In this document: positions 1 through 9,161 of the stretch, piece by piece
Position numbering within the stretch: position 1 is the stretch's first letter
Layout of the letters: each line of letters opens with the position of its first letter
NCBI GenBank assembly: GCA_963678275.1
Contig: OY782765.1
Span: forward strand, 3,596,001-3,660,000
Length of the DNA: 64,000 nucleotides
Direction: 5' to 3'
From: G963677445 sp963678275
Lineage (GTDB): Bacteria; Bacteroidota; Ignavibacteria; Ignavibacteriales; Melioribacteraceae
Made by a program: the position numbers and the translations under genes
Notes under the pieces: model-generated
Database searches by the model: none
What the model saw: only the letters and a program-made list of their open reading frames with translations
Told to the model about the DNA's origin: nothing

Positions 1-166
1 TTAACGCGCGTAAATAATTTTCAGGTAAAACAATTCCCGGCAGCAGATTATATTTCTCTGAACCGGAAATTACCTGGTTACTATTAATAAACAAATCACT
101 ATAACCAAATAATTATTTGCGGAAACGAATAGAAAGGTAAAATTTAAAAATAATCATGGAGAAAAC

Positions 167-760
167 ATGGATGGGACTTTAGGTGAAATCAGGCTGTTTT
201 GTGGACATAGCGCCCCGAGTGGATGGATGTTGTGCAGCGGGCAAAAACTGAAAATTTATACTAATGAGAGTTTATATTCAATTCTTGGAACTGCTTTTGG
301 CGGCGACGGTCGTTCATATTTTAACCTGCCCGATTTCAGAGGAAGAATTCCTTTGGGATATGGACAGGGGCCGGGATTATCCGCAAACAAAATCGGGGAA
401 ACATCCGGAACTGAAAAACAACAACTAAGTTTGGAGAACATGCCCCCGCATACTCATAATACAAAAATTAATTCACCTGATATAATAGTTAGTTTGAAAC
501 AAAAATGTTTTACCGGATCAGGCTCAGCCGATTGTTACCCGGACAACCACTACCCGGGATCTTCATCGAGCCCGTTATATTATAATTCCGATAATGCGAA
601 TATGGGGCAACTAAATATTGAGTTAAATCAAACAGGTGATTGCGAACTTGTGCTGGATAAAACCGGGGCCGGCAACGCGTTCTCGATTATGCAGCCTTCC
701 CTGCCAATAAATTTTATAATAAATATTGAAGGTAATTACCCGATTCGCGGTCAGGAATAA
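167..760 (+). CDS. Phage tail collar domain protein (paralogue 1)
   Basis: This 197-residue protein has the tail-collar / microcystin-dependent-protein fold. The N-terminus (about residues 5-60) carries GEIRLF, W-MLCSGQ, FGGDGRSYF and LPDFRGR, followed by MPPHTH near residue 92. The C-terminus ends in QPSLPINFIINIEGNYP, the usual family end. There is no signal peptide or membrane segment. A GGAG ribosome site lies 6 bases before the ATG. It is the first of seven paralogues in the window. Family members are structural in phage tail fibres, but their role when encoded in tandem on chromosomes is unsettled (surface or secreted binding proteins have been suggested). No capsid, sheath, terminase or lysis gene is near, so I do not call this a prophage. 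Confidence 0.85.
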   Translation: MDGTLGEIRLFCGHSAPSGWMLCSGQKLKIYTNESLYSILGTAFGGDGRSYFNLPDFRGRIPLGYGQGPGLSANKIGETSGTEKQQLSLENMPPHTHNTKINSPDIIVSLKQKCFTGSGSADCYPDNHYPGSSSSPLYYNSDNANMGQLNIELNQTGDCELVLDKTGAGNAFSIMQPSLPINFIINIEGNYPIRGQE

Positions 761-872
761 TAACTTGTTTGTGTAGGATTTTATTCGTCTGTAAGTTCAG
801 TAAAAACTGATCGCTGTTATATAAACAAAATTTTTAGCAATTGTAATATTAAAATTTAAACCGGGAGATAAT

Positions 873-1454
873 ATGATCGGATATACGGGTGAAATAAAAT
901 TTTTTGGCGGGGGCTTTGCCCCGAAAAACTGGATGATCTGCGATGGACGGCCATTGAACATAAATAAATATAACGATCTGTTTTCAATATTGTCCAATCG
1001 TTTTGGCGGCGATGGGATCAAGACATTCAAATTGCCTGATCTGAGAGGAAGGACACCTGTCGGAGCGCAGGATTCACCCCAGGATCTTGGTAGATGGATG
1101 GGTATTGAAAGTATTGAAATCCCGATCTCTGCTCTTATGCCTCACACCCATGCTCCCAAATTTAACGCTCCGGAAATTACGGTAACTGCTGCGCCCGGGT
1201 GTTTTAATGGTGAAGGGAAAGCATACTCAGATCCGGAAAACCGTTTTTTCGGACCCTCTCCTTCAACAGAACCTCTATACCATGATTCTTCAACATCTGA
1301 AATGGGAGAAACTAATTTTCAATTAGAGAAATCAGGACCTTATAAGGTTGAAGTTGAAACGGTGGGAGGCGGGCAAAGGATGTCTGTTGTTCAACCATCC
1401 CTGTGTGTGATTTGCATAATTTGTGTAAATGGGGTTTTCCCCAACAGAGGTTGA
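873..1454 (+). CDS. Phage tail collar domain protein (paralogue 2)
   Basis: This 193-residue paralogue of the preceding gene lies 112 bp downstream and has its own GGGAG ribosome site. It shows GEIKFFGGGFAP, W-MICDGRPL, FGGDGIKTFKLPDLRGR, MPHTH and a terminal QPSLCVICIICVNGVFP. The middle section holds the motif C-N-G-x-G-KAYSDPENRFFGPSPS followed by PLYHDSSTSEMGE. Closely related forms recur in paralogues 3-5, while the intervening loops differ strongly, as expected for a common scaffold with a variable binding face. It lacks an export signal. Function is unknown beyond family membership. Confidence 0.85.
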   Translation: MIGYTGEIKFFGGGFAPKNWMICDGRPLNINKYNDLFSILSNRFGGDGIKTFKLPDLRGRTPVGAQDSPQDLGRWMGIESIEIPISALMPHTHAPKFNAPEITVTAAPGCFNGEGKAYSDPENRFFGPSPSTEPLYHDSSTSEMGETNFQLEKSGPYKVEVETVGGGQRMSVVQPSLCVICIICVNGVFPNRG

Positions 1455-2234
1455 TCATATACCGAAAAAGAGCGTTTTCTTAAAAAATAATCTTGTTGCC
1501 CGGAATGGCAAAACGGCGCTCTAATTTGAAAGAATGATTATTCCGCAGGGAGTTAAATTTTACTCAAAATGGTGAAATATTTCCTGAAAAAGAATCCCGA
1601 TAGGGATTCAATATGAATAACCCCGGGCGGCGAAAGAAGAGAGCAGCCCGGGATAAAGATAAAAAATGCGACAAAACCCTGAAGGGGTTGAATATAACTC
1701 TCATGCGCGGATAAAATATTATCCCCAAAGTATAGTTTTCTGCTGGTTGTTAATATTCGACGCCTTCAGCGTCGCGGCTCGTAAAGGTCTGATAAAACCA
1801 CCGGATTGCATTCGGGAATATTCATTGACTGGCAAGCCGGAAATAAAGGGACAAAAGGACTCATGGTACAAATAAGGCTTTTTATTTTCACCATATACAT
1901 ACCAGATTGATTGTCATTCAGGTTTTTTGTCTCCCATGCAAAAAGACCGGAATCTAATGTCGGTTAAACCGGACCTGTTGCCGCTGGTTTCGATCTGCCG
2001 CGGCGGATCAACAACCGGCTGTGTTCATGGAAAATCTTGCTATTTTACGTATAGTTTAACTGCTAAAAGCATAATCGCTTAGGGGGCTTCTGCCTCATTC
2101 CGGAAATGATCCGTCTCTCATCCGGCACAATATAAATTTATTATCAATTAATGCTAACCATTATAATCACACATTATATCAGCAACACAATTAATTTTAT
2201 AGTTGTATTTATACTAAATTAATATTATTATAAG
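1455..2234. repeat. Gene-free spacer with several short hairpins (REP-like)
   Basis: There is no convincing gene between two collar genes. The stretch holds short perfect or near-perfect palindromes: GAATCCC-GATA-GGGATTC at 1592-1609, CCCGGGC...GCCCGGG at 1622-1652, AACCCTGAAGGGGTT at 1675-1689 and CGACGC-CTTCA-GCGTCG at 1758-1774. Their spacing and stem-loop form resemble the dispersed hairpin repeats common between genes of Bacteroidota-like genomes. A 69-codon open frame across them is a by-product of the repeats. The remaining 400 bp (about 1830-2234) is AT-rich with nothing I can name. Confidence 0.5.
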
Positions 2235-2360
2235 TTGTTAAATATTAAGGAGGAGGGGGAATGCTCCGGGGAATCTGAAAGCGAAAAAATTATTAGTATT
2301 CAGATATTACCAGGCTTAGGCCGGGTAATAAGAATAAATAATATAATAACCGGAGGAAAT

Positions 2361-2720
2361 ATGTATAATCTGACCGTTACAAACAATTACCATTACACAG
2401 TTAACGCCGGCAGCCGGGAGATCAAACCGGGTGACACTTTTAAGGTCACAGAAAACCTGGGGAATATTATTCTCACTATTCCCGGACTCGGGAGTCTGAA
2501 TTTGCTGGATATCGGGGAAGAACACATAGGGGGTCCAAGCACAAAAGCCTTTGGGGTTCTCTTAAGTTACCAGGGAAATGAGTGTATTTACCGCTATGAA
2601 GGAGAAGGTGATTTGGCCATAATCCTGAATAATCTCGGACAGGCAAAAGTGGAAGGCAACGGCGATATAACTCTTATGCGTTTTGATTCTTTCCTGCTAT
2701 CGGAACAGGCCGCAAAATGA
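2361..2720 (+). CDS. Small hypothetical protein within the collar cluster
   Basis: This 119-residue protein was not recognised. An upstream in-frame start at 2235 exists, but the strong CGGAGGAA ribosome site ends directly before the ATG at 2361, and the first 42 codons from 2235 look non-coding, so I choose 2361. The predicted protein is beta-rich and acidic-neutral. It has no signal peptide, membrane segment or cysteine motif (one cysteine near residue 73). It opens with MYNLTVTNNYHYTVNAG, and a G-x-G-rich middle (PGLGSLNLLDIGEEH) follows. It sits 40 bp before collar paralogue 3, apparently co-transcribed, and is the only non-collar gene inside the run of five. It may therefore be a partner or cargo of the collar proteins (inference from position only). 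Confidence 0.65.
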   Translation: MYNLTVTNNYHYTVNAGSREIKPGDTFKVTENLGNIILTIPGLGSLNLLDIGEEHIGGPSTKAFGVLLSYQGNECIYRYEGEGDLAIILNNLGQAKVEGNGDITLMRFDSFLLSEQAAK

Positions 2721-2760
2721 CAACGATCAATAATTCAGTAAAACTTTATCCGGAGGAAAA

Positions 2761-3354
2761 ATGGAAGGATATATAGGTGAAATGAGAATATTTGCCGGAA
2801 GCTTCGCGCCAAAGCACTGGATGTTGTGCCAGGGACAAAATTTGTCGATTAGTCAGTATTACGCGCTATATGCTATAATCGGCAACCAATATGGCGGAGA
2901 TGGACGTAATACTTTTAAGCTGCCCGATTTCGGGTGGAAATTGCCCATCGGGCAGGGAACAGGCGAAGGATTGAGCCCGCGGATTCTTGGTCAAAGTGTC
3001 GGGAGCATACTGGACCCGATTAAGTTGAACAATATTCCATCACATACTCATGCCACCAGGGTTTTCCCGCCTGTATATAGCGGCTCGGCCAACCAGCGAT
3101 GTTATAAAGGATTTGGCTCCGGTTTTACCGATCCCGAAAACCGGTATCCCGGTCCGGCTCCGTCAACGGCGCCAATTTATTATGCTTCTGAAAGCGCGGG
3201 AATGGGAGCTGTTGATGTTCAGGTTACCAGAAGCGGCGAGTATGCTACCGATGTAAAAAAAGCCGGGGGTGAAAGCGTCTTTGAGCCCCTTCAGCCGGCC
3301 CTCGCGCTCAATTATATTATTTGCGTTCTGGGCAATTGGCCGCCCCGCTCATAA
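2761..3354 (+). CDS. Phage tail collar domain protein (paralogue 3)
   Basis: This 197-residue collar-domain paralogue has a GGAGG site 5 bases before the ATG. Motifs are GEMRIFAGSFAP, W-MLCQGQNL, YGGDGRNTFKLPDFGW (the usual LPDxRGR has become LPDFGWK here), IPSHTH and the terminal QPALALNYIICVLGNWPPR. The central C-Y-KGFGSGFTDPENRYPGPAPS block followed by PIYYASESAGMG is shared almost word for word with paralogue 4, so the two probably arose by a recent duplication followed by divergence of the loops. It has no export signal. It lies 40 bp downstream of the small unknown gene, probably in one transcript. Confidence 0.85.
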   Translation: MEGYIGEMRIFAGSFAPKHWMLCQGQNLSISQYYALYAIIGNQYGGDGRNTFKLPDFGWKLPIGQGTGEGLSPRILGQSVGSILDPIKLNNIPSHTHATRVFPPVYSGSANQRCYKGFGSGFTDPENRYPGPAPSTAPIYYASESAGMGAVDVQVTRSGEYATDVKKAGGESVFEPLQPALALNYIICVLGNWPPRS

Positions 3355-3499
3355 CCCTTTTTTAAGTGGTTAAGATGACATCAAGGAGCGTGATAATCCT
3401 TTTACTCAAATCTTCAGCTTTAAAACAGATATGACATAATACAGTAATTATCAGAAACAATTAATAAAAAATTTTAAAACAGCTAAACCAGGAGAAATA

Positions 3500-4093
3500 A
3501 TGGATGGATATTATGCTGAAATAAGAATGTTCAGCGGGAACTTTGCTCCCCGCAACTGGGCTCTTTGCCAGGGGCAGAAAATGTCGATTGCCCAAAATCG
3601 CGAACTGTTTGCCCTGATTGGCACTACATATGGGGGAGATGGACGTGTAAATTTCCAACTGCCCGATTTCAGAGGCCGGACTCCATACGGATGGGGGAAG
3701 GGACCCAAACTCCCTGACAACCATCTTGGGGAGAACAAGGGCTGGGAGGAAATTATTATTCCGTTAGACTGTTTCCCGCTGCATACCCACGAGATAACGA
3801 TTACCCCCCCTGAATTTTCAGGGAAAGCGATACAAAAATGTTATAAAGGATTCGGCTCCGGCAACACCAACCCGGAAAACCGTTATCCCGGCCCGGCCCC
3901 TTCAACCGCTCCTGTTTATTATGATACCGAAAGCGCCGATATGGGTCCGCTGAATGTTGAATTAAATCAATCGGGCGATTATAGCCTGGAACTGGCCAAA
4001 TCAGGCAAAGATGAAACGCTTTCCCTTATGCAGCCATCCCTGGTTGTCAATTTTATTATTTGCATTGACGGTAACTGGCCGACCAGGAATTAG
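3500..4093 (+). CDS. Phage tail collar domain protein (paralogue 4)
   Basis: This 197-residue collar-domain protein has a CAGGAG ribosome site. Motifs are AEIRMFSGNFAP, W-ALCQGQKM, YGGDGRVNFQLPDFRGR, FPLHTH, the block C-Y-KGFGSGNTNPENRYPGPAPS followed by PVYYDTESADMG, and the terminal QPSLVVNFIICIDGNWP. The DNA identity with paralogue 3 over the central block makes this pair a likely recombination substrate. No neighbouring gene reveals a dedicated secretion system. The 146-bp gap before it holds no obvious terminator. Confidence 0.85.
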   Translation: MDGYYAEIRMFSGNFAPRNWALCQGQKMSIAQNRELFALIGTTYGGDGRVNFQLPDFRGRTPYGWGKGPKLPDNHLGENKGWEEIIIPLDCFPLHTHEITITPPEFSGKAIQKCYKGFGSGNTNPENRYPGPAPSTAPVYYDTESADMGPLNVELNQSGDYSLELAKSGKDETLSLMQPSLVVNFIICIDGNWPTRN

Positions 4094-4177
4094 TTACATT
4101 ATAATAACAAGATAATGATTGTAAAACAAAATCATAAATAAGATGAAAAGAATAAATTGCAAATTTCAGGAGGAATT

Positions 4178-4762
4178 ATGGAAGGATATGTAGGTGAAAT
4201 AAGAATGTTTGCCGGCAACTACGCTCCTAATAAATGGATGATATGCGCCGGACAGATATTAGATATTCCGCAGAAGCCAGACCTCTTTTCTATCCTCTCC
4301 AACACTTATGGAGGAGATGGAATAACAAACTTCAAGCTTCCCGATTTAAGGGGACGTTCTCCTCTCGGGGTGGAAATGAACAGCATGGCCTACCTGGGAA
4401 GATATTTTGGCGAAGAGACAAAAGAGCTGAAAATAGAAGAAATTGAACCTCATACTCATACCCCGACCTTAACAACCGCTTCTTATTCAGGCACAGCCGG
4501 ACAAAATTGTTTTAAGGGAATGGGCGCGGGCTCCACCGATCCTGAGAACCGTTTTTTCGGACCGGCTCCCTCGGGCGCTCCGATTTATTATGATTCCCAT
4601 AACGCCGATATGGGAGAGGTTGAAGTGACAATTACCACATCGGAAAGTTATTCCGTTCAAGTAGGAAATACCGGAGGCTGCATGAAATTGCCCCTTTGCC
4701 AGCCTTCACTTTGTGTAAGTTTTATAATATGTGTTGAGGGCTGCTACCCACCGAGAAATTAA
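4178..4762 (+). CDS. Phage tail collar domain protein (paralogue 5)
   Basis: This collar-domain protein has 194 residues from the ATG at 4178, chosen because AGGAGG at 4168-4173 is correctly spaced for it. An in-frame ATG at 4157 would add seven residues with no ribosome site. Motifs are GEIRMFAGNYAP, W-MICAGQIL, YGGDGITNFKLPDLRGR, PHTH, the block C-FKGMGAGSTDPENRFFGPAPS followed by PIYYDSHNADMGE, and the terminal QPSLCVSFIICVEGCYPPR. It closes the first run of five and is followed by a terminator hairpin, so the run is probably transcribed as one or a few units ending here. Confidence 0.85.
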   Translation: MEGYVGEIRMFAGNYAPNKWMICAGQILDIPQKPDLFSILSNTYGGDGITNFKLPDLRGRSPLGVEMNSMAYLGRYFGEETKELKIEEIEPHTHTPTLTTASYSGTAGQNCFKGMGAGSTDPENRFFGPAPSGAPIYYDSHNADMGEVEVTITTSESYSVQVGNTGGCMKLPLCQPSLCVSFIICVEGCYPPRN

Positions 4763-4852
4763 GAACTCCGTCAAACCGTTCAGTGCGGCTTAAATTTTCA
4801 GGGTTATTTACCCTGTCATTTTCCTGACGTTCTGAATTTAGCAAATCTGATT

Positions 4853-4878
4853 AAAAGCCGGTATTTCAACCGGCTTTT
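4853..4878 (+). terminator. Intrinsic terminator after collar run
   Basis: A perfect stem AAAAGCCGGT / ACCGGCTTTT with a 6-base loop lies 90 bp after collar paralogue 5. Only a short T tract follows the stem (TTTTGATT), but the A-rich 5' arm and T-rich 3' arm make a typical bidirectional terminator. Confidence 0.65.
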
Positions 4879-4970
4879 GATTATTCAGAACTCCGGACTC
4901 AATTCAGCGTTTTTTTTGTAATTGAATCCCCTTACTTAAGGCGCCGAATATAATTCAGAGTATATTATCT

Positions 4971-5125
4971 GGTGTACCTTACGGCACACCTGGTTGCTTT
5001 CTTCTTCTTTTTTTTTCTACCAAAATTTTTCCCCTGACGGGGCAATTTTTATTTTATGTCCCGTTAGGGACATCATATTGGTAAAAAGTAATAAACAAAA
5101 TATTCGGTGTGCCGTCAGGTACACC
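4971..5125. repeat. 155-bp composite palindromic element
   Basis: The ends are inverted copies of each other: GGTGTACC-TTAC-GGCACACC at 4971-4990 and GGTGTGCC-GTCA-GGTACACC at 5106-5125, each itself a hairpin. A third hairpin, TGTCCCGTTAGGGACA, lies at 5057-5072, and a CCCCTGACGGGG hairpin near 5031-5042. The layout looks like a small non-coding mobile or REP-type repeat. The surrounding 4.9-5.98 kb is gene-free. At about 5236-5290 there is a simple (TAATAATTAA)n run, and the rest shows nothing recognisable. Confidence 0.55.
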
Positions 5126-5955
5126 ATGTTTATCAGCGGGAGTACAAGAAATATATTTATAACAGTTTACAAATCAATATGTTATCCAATTATTCCATTA
5201 GCAGTTAAATTCTACGCAAAATGGCAGGATTTCAATTAATAATTAATAATTAATAATTAATAATTAATAATTAATAATGAATAATGAATAATTGTAATTA
5301 TAAAGTTACATCAAGAGTAAAAATATTGCTAAAAAAACGCTCCAAATCACCAAAACAAAATCCCGCGAAAAAAGATCAAAAGAATCTTATTTTGATTTTT
5401 TAACCTTAGTAGCAGAGATAATCGCACACAAAAAAACCTTATTAACCTTATTCAAACAGGCAATATTTCCATCGGGATATTGGAATACTCGCGGAAAGAA
5501 CAAAGCATAGGAATGAGGGAATCAAAAAGACTGACCGGATATAAGTTAGCCATCGAAATCCAAATCGAAGTCGTCATCGAAATCGAGTTTTTTAAAAAAT
5601 CAGAGAAGTAATTATTATTCGTCACTCTCCATTAACCGCTCTTCACTTCTGGCTTGCCGGTTTATGAATTCAGAAATAATTTCCTCCCGGGAAATAAGCG
5701 GGATTGGATTACGCGTATAATGTTATTCATCTGCCAAAAACTCATTTGCGTAATCGTTATTTCATAACTCAGACATAAAACTTTATATCTCCTTTTCTTC
5801 CCCGCAAGAAGCCGGCATTTTTCTCGTCAAATAGGTAAGCAAAGAATTAAATGTAAATTATTGCTAAAACTATAATTTAAACTTTTACTTTATTTGTTTA
5901 TCTTTCGGCTGCCATGTTTAATAAGGAATCTCAATCAAACAGGAGAGCTGAATAT

Positions 5956-5988
5956 ATGTTTTTAATTATTACGGGATCATTACCATGA
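5956..5988 (+). promoter_or_regulatory. Possible 10-codon leader ORF coupled to the next gene
   Basis: ATG at 5956 follows AGGAGAG at 5941-5947, a better ribosome site than anything directly before the next gene. It encodes ten residues (MFLIITGSLP), and its TGA overlaps the ATG of the downstream gene (ATGA at 5985-5988). This arrangement would allow translational coupling. It could equally be chance. Confidence 0.3.
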
Positions 5989-6440
5989 AAAACCTGTTTT
6001 TTGCTCTGCTTATAACTGCTGTCAGTTATGGCCAGAGTTATATTCAAACTATCCACTTAAAGGATGGAAGCACAAAAACTTTTTATGTTGATAATATTCA
6101 GCGAATGGATTTTTCTGATATTACCTCAATCAAAAACAGTGATGAGGCCAACACAGCAGTTAATGAGTTCAGGATTTTCCAGAATTATCCAAATCCTTTT
6201 AATCCCTCCACAACTATCTCATACCAGATTCCTGACGCGGCGCGGGTAAAAGTCAGTGTTTATGATATCAATGGCAGGCTTGTTAAAGTACTTTTTAACG
6301 GAGTTCAAAGGGAGGGAAATCACCAGGTAGTGTGGAACGGAACCAACCGCCAGGATAAGATGGTTGCCAGCGGCATATATATTTACAGTGTGGAAAGCAA
6401 CGATTCGGTTCTTTCAAAACAAATGATATTATTAAAGTAA
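5985..6440 (+). CDS. Small T9SS type A sorting-domain protein
   Basis: This 151-residue secreted protein is almost nothing but export signals. A signal peptide (MKNLFFALLITAVSYGQ) is followed by about 40 residues including DGSTKTFYVDNIQRMDFSDI. From about residue 62 comes a complete type A sorting domain (FRIFQNYPNPFNPSTTISY, then YDINGRLVKVL, W-NGTNRQDKMVASGIYIY and a terminal KQMILLK). Such domains direct proteins through the type IX secretion system, where they are normally cleaved or anchor the protein. The short I-x-x-MDFSDI segment resembles the DIDSITF repeats at the N-terminus of the next protein, 15 bp downstream. The two are probably one operon and possibly one split functional unit. 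Confidence 0.85.
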   Translation: MKNLFFALLITAVSYGQSYIQTIHLKDGSTKTFYVDNIQRMDFSDITSIKNSDEANTAVNEFRIFQNYPNPFNPSTTISYQIPDAARVKVSVYDINGRLVKVLFNGVQREGNHQVVWNGTNRQDKMVASGIYIYSVESNDSVLSKQMILLK

Positions 6441-6455
6441 GCGGGAGAAAAGAAA

Positions 6456-8804
6456 TTGAAAAGGTTTTGGATAATAATAATTTTGTGCGCGGCGCTTATT
6501 CAGGGGCAGGCTCTTTCACAGGCTCTGAACATTGTGGAGAAAAATGGGGGTAATGATGAAATCAATCTCTCTGAGATCGATAGCGTCACCTATAGTTTAG
6601 CCGGTTCAGCTTCTGAAAGGTTGCTCAGTATTGATAAAATGATAATTTTTCTGCAGTCGGGAACAGAAACATACCAGCTTTCCGCGATTGACAGCCTCTA
6701 TTTTAACAGCGCCGGCACAGTGTTTTATATAAGCGGTTCCGGCGGTCTGGCTGAGTTTAACATCTCTGATATCGACAGTATCACTTTCGGTGAATCAATC
6801 GTAAACGATTCCGCCGTGGTAATAACTTATAACGGAAACTCCGCCTCGGTCGTAAATCCTTATGAAGGGCAGGGAGTGTCTGTATCAGTAGATGGCGCCG
6901 ATGTGATAGTTACTTCAACCAGCGATATTGAAAATATTAATTATATACTTAACGGAACGACCCCGGACGGAATGTTCAAAATTTACTCCGATATAAAACT
7001 GGTTCTGGGGCTAAATGGTGTTAATATTACCAATAATGACGGTCCGGCGATAAATATTCAAACGGGCAAAAAAATTACCGTGCAGCTCGCGGCAGGAACA
7101 AATAATGTCCTTTCAGACGGAGTCACATACGCGGCGCCACCGAATCAGGAAGATCAGGATGCCGCCTTTTTCAGTGAAGGTCAATTGATTTTTTATGGTT
7201 CGGGCAGCCTGGAGATAAACGGAACAGGCGAAGATGAACATGGCCTGCGAAGTGATGATTATATTGAGATACATGAAGGAAATATTACCATCAACAGCGC
7301 CGTTAAAGATGGCGTTCATACCAATGACGGTTTCTTTATGTATGGCGGAAGCATTGATGTTACTTCATCAGGGGATGGCATCGACGGCGGTGAAGAAATG
7401 GTTGAAATTGAAGGGGGGAACATAACTGTTCTGAATACCGATGACGATAATGACGCGATTAAAAGTGACGCGGGAATCTCTATCTCAGGCGGTGTAATCA
7501 ATCTTACGGTCGAGGGAGATCAGTCCAAAGGATTAAATACCGATATGGATATTATAATTTCGGGCGGAACGCTGAATATAAATACATCGGGCGGCGTGGT
7601 TCTCGAAGCGAGCGGTTCAGGATATGATCCTTCTTACTGCACTGCGATAAAAACAGACGCCGGTGTAACGATCGAGTCAGCGGATGTAACAATTGTCACT
7701 ACAGGCGCGGCAGGCAGAGGCATTTCATGCGATGGCAATTTTAATATGTATTCGGGAACTCTCGAAATTACCTCAAGCGGTGATGGAGCAAGATATACCG
7801 ACCCTACCGGTGAATTCGACGCCTATCACGGACCCTGTATTAAAGCCGATGGCAATATCAATATCAGGGATTGTGAAATTACTCTTAATCACTCGGGAGA
7901 TGGGGGCAAGGGAATATCATGTGATAATGATGTTAATATTTTTACTTCGGTTACCGATCCGGTTCTTAATGTTACAACAACCGGAAACAGAATAACTATT
8001 GTTTCAGGCTGGCCGGGACACGAGGGTGAATATGAGGAAGCAAAAGCAATTACCGTAGACAGTACAATAACTATCGAAAGCGGCGCTATAAATATTTCCT
8101 CAGCCGACGATGGTATAAAAACAAAAAAAGAGCTCACTATTAATGGCGGAGTTATAAATATTACCAACTCGGTAGAAGGCCTCGAAGGTCCGAATCTTTA
8201 TATTAATGGCGGTGAAGTAAATGTAGTATCAAGTGATGACGCAGTAAATTCGACCTATGGCATTGGAGGCGAACAATATGACGGAAGCCATTTTACGATG
8301 AATGACGGCTATCTTTATATAAGCGCATCCGGTGGTGACGCCCTCGACAGTAACGGCGACATTTTTATCAATGGCGGAGTGATAGTCGCTCACGGTCCTC
8401 AATCATCTCCTGAAGTTGGTCTGGATGTTAACGGTGTCTGCCTGGTATCGGGTGGTTTTGTTATCATATCGGGAACCAACTCTTTTATGACTGAGGGGCC
8501 GAGTTCCTCTTCAACCCAGCGGTCTGTGCTCCTGAGAACCAACCAGGTTATTTCGGCGGGAACCCTCTTCCACATTGAAGATTCCGCGGGCAATGATTTC
8601 GTTACTTTCCGACCCGTCAGGCGCGCTTATTCCATGATCTTTTCCTCCTCCGATCTGAGCGGCGGAACTTCATACAAGGTATATACCGGGGGGAACAGCA
8701 CGGGAACTGAGAAGAACGGACTTTATACAGGCGGGACATATTCCGGCGGTTCATTGCGCACAACTTTTACCATAAACGGAATGGCCCCGACAGTCTGGTT
8801 TTAA
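6456..8804 (+). CDS. Secreted carbohydrate-binding beta-helix protein (Cthe_2159 / DUF4353-like)
   Basis: This 782-residue exported protein starts at TTG with GGGAGA 8 bases upstream. Its signal peptide (MKRFWIIIILCAALIQG) is followed by three short repeats ending in EIDSVTYS, AIDSLYFN and DIDSITFGE (about residues 40-110). From about residue 125 to the end comes the parallel beta-helix of the Cthe_2159 family, with many GG-x-I/L-x-I-x-s-s-GDGID-type rungs and a C-terminal SGGTSYKVYTGG...LYTGGTYSGG tail. The founding member binds acidic polysaccharides and cellulose at the cell surface. The protein has no sorting domain of its own, but the 151-residue gene immediately before it is essentially a free sorting domain. 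A strong terminator follows. Confidence 0.88.
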   Translation: MKRFWIIIILCAALIQGQALSQALNIVEKNGGNDEINLSEIDSVTYSLAGSASERLLSIDKMIIFLQSGTETYQLSAIDSLYFNSAGTVFYISGSGGLAEFNISDIDSITFGESIVNDSAVVITYNGNSASVVNPYEGQGVSVSVDGADVIVTSTSDIENINYILNGTTPDGMFKIYSDIKLVLGLNGVNITNNDGPAINIQTGKKITVQLAAGTNNVLSDGVTYAAPPNQEDQDAAFFSEGQLIFYGSGSLEINGTGEDEHGLRSDDYIEIHEGNITINSAVKDGVHTNDGFFMYGGSIDVTSSGDGIDGGEEMVEIEGGNITVLNTDDDNDAIKSDAGISISGGVINLTVEGDQSKGLNTDMDIIISGGTLNINTSGGVVLEASGSGYDPSYCTAIKTDAGVTIESADVTIVTTGAAGRGISCDGNFNMYSGTLEITSSGDGARYTDPTGEFDAYHGPCIKADGNINIRDCEITLNHSGDGGKGISCDNDVNIFTSVTDPVLNVTTTGNRITIVSGWPGHEGEYEEAKAITVDSTITIESGAINISSADDGIKTKKELTINGGVINITNSVEGLEGPNLYINGGEVNVVSSDDAVNSTYGIGGEQYDGSHFTMNDGYLYISASGGDALDSNGDIFINGGVIVAHGPQSSPEVGLDVNGVCLVSGGFVIISGTNSFMTEGPSSSSTQRSVLLRTNQVISAGTLFHIEDSAGNDFVTFRPVRRAYSMIFSSSDLSGGTSYKVYTGGNSTGTEKNGLYTGGTYSGGSLRTTFTINGMAPTVWF

Positions 8805-8828
8805 ATTTTCACGGAAAACAACAATTAT

Positions 8829-8875
8829 AATGGCTGCGCCGGAATTTTTTTTGATTCCCGCAGCCATTTTTTTTC
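8829..8875 (+). terminator. Intrinsic terminator
   Basis: The arms AATGGCTGCG and CGCAGCCATT form a long stem with an A/T-rich loop, followed by a run of eight T, 25 bp after the beta-helix gene. It terminates the 5985-8804 operon. Confidence 0.8.
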
Positions 8876-9161
8876 TTACGTATAGCCATCCGAAACCACA
8901 GGCGAAAAAAAAGAGGACCCTCATAAGCGCAAGGTTATTGACCAGCTTTCGGGGTTTCACATAATCTCCCAGGTTTATACTGAACATTTGCTCCAATACG
9001 GAATATCCCGACCATTTTTTCGGTTGGCAGCAGAGTTAAACTTCCACAATACGGCGCAGGTCCGGGAAAATAAATATAACAGGATATGTGGTATTATTAT
9101 GAACTTTATTATTCCGAACAAAGTTTATAATTATATTCTTTAATTAAACAAGAGGAGAATC

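Noticed and set aside
1666..1875. 69-residue plus-strand open frame
   Set aside because: Runs across REP-like hairpins, has no ribosome site and no recognisable protein character.
4994..5239. 81-residue plus-strand open frame
   Set aside because: Overlaps the 155-bp palindromic element; a by-product of repeat sequence.
5236..5290. CRISPR-like array of short repeats
   Set aside because: It is a simple TAATAATTAA tandem run with no spacers; no CRISPR array or cas gene was seen.
7113..8593. Minus-strand open frames inside the beta-helix gene
   Set aside because: Antisense shadows of a long, well-supported coding region with regular repeats.
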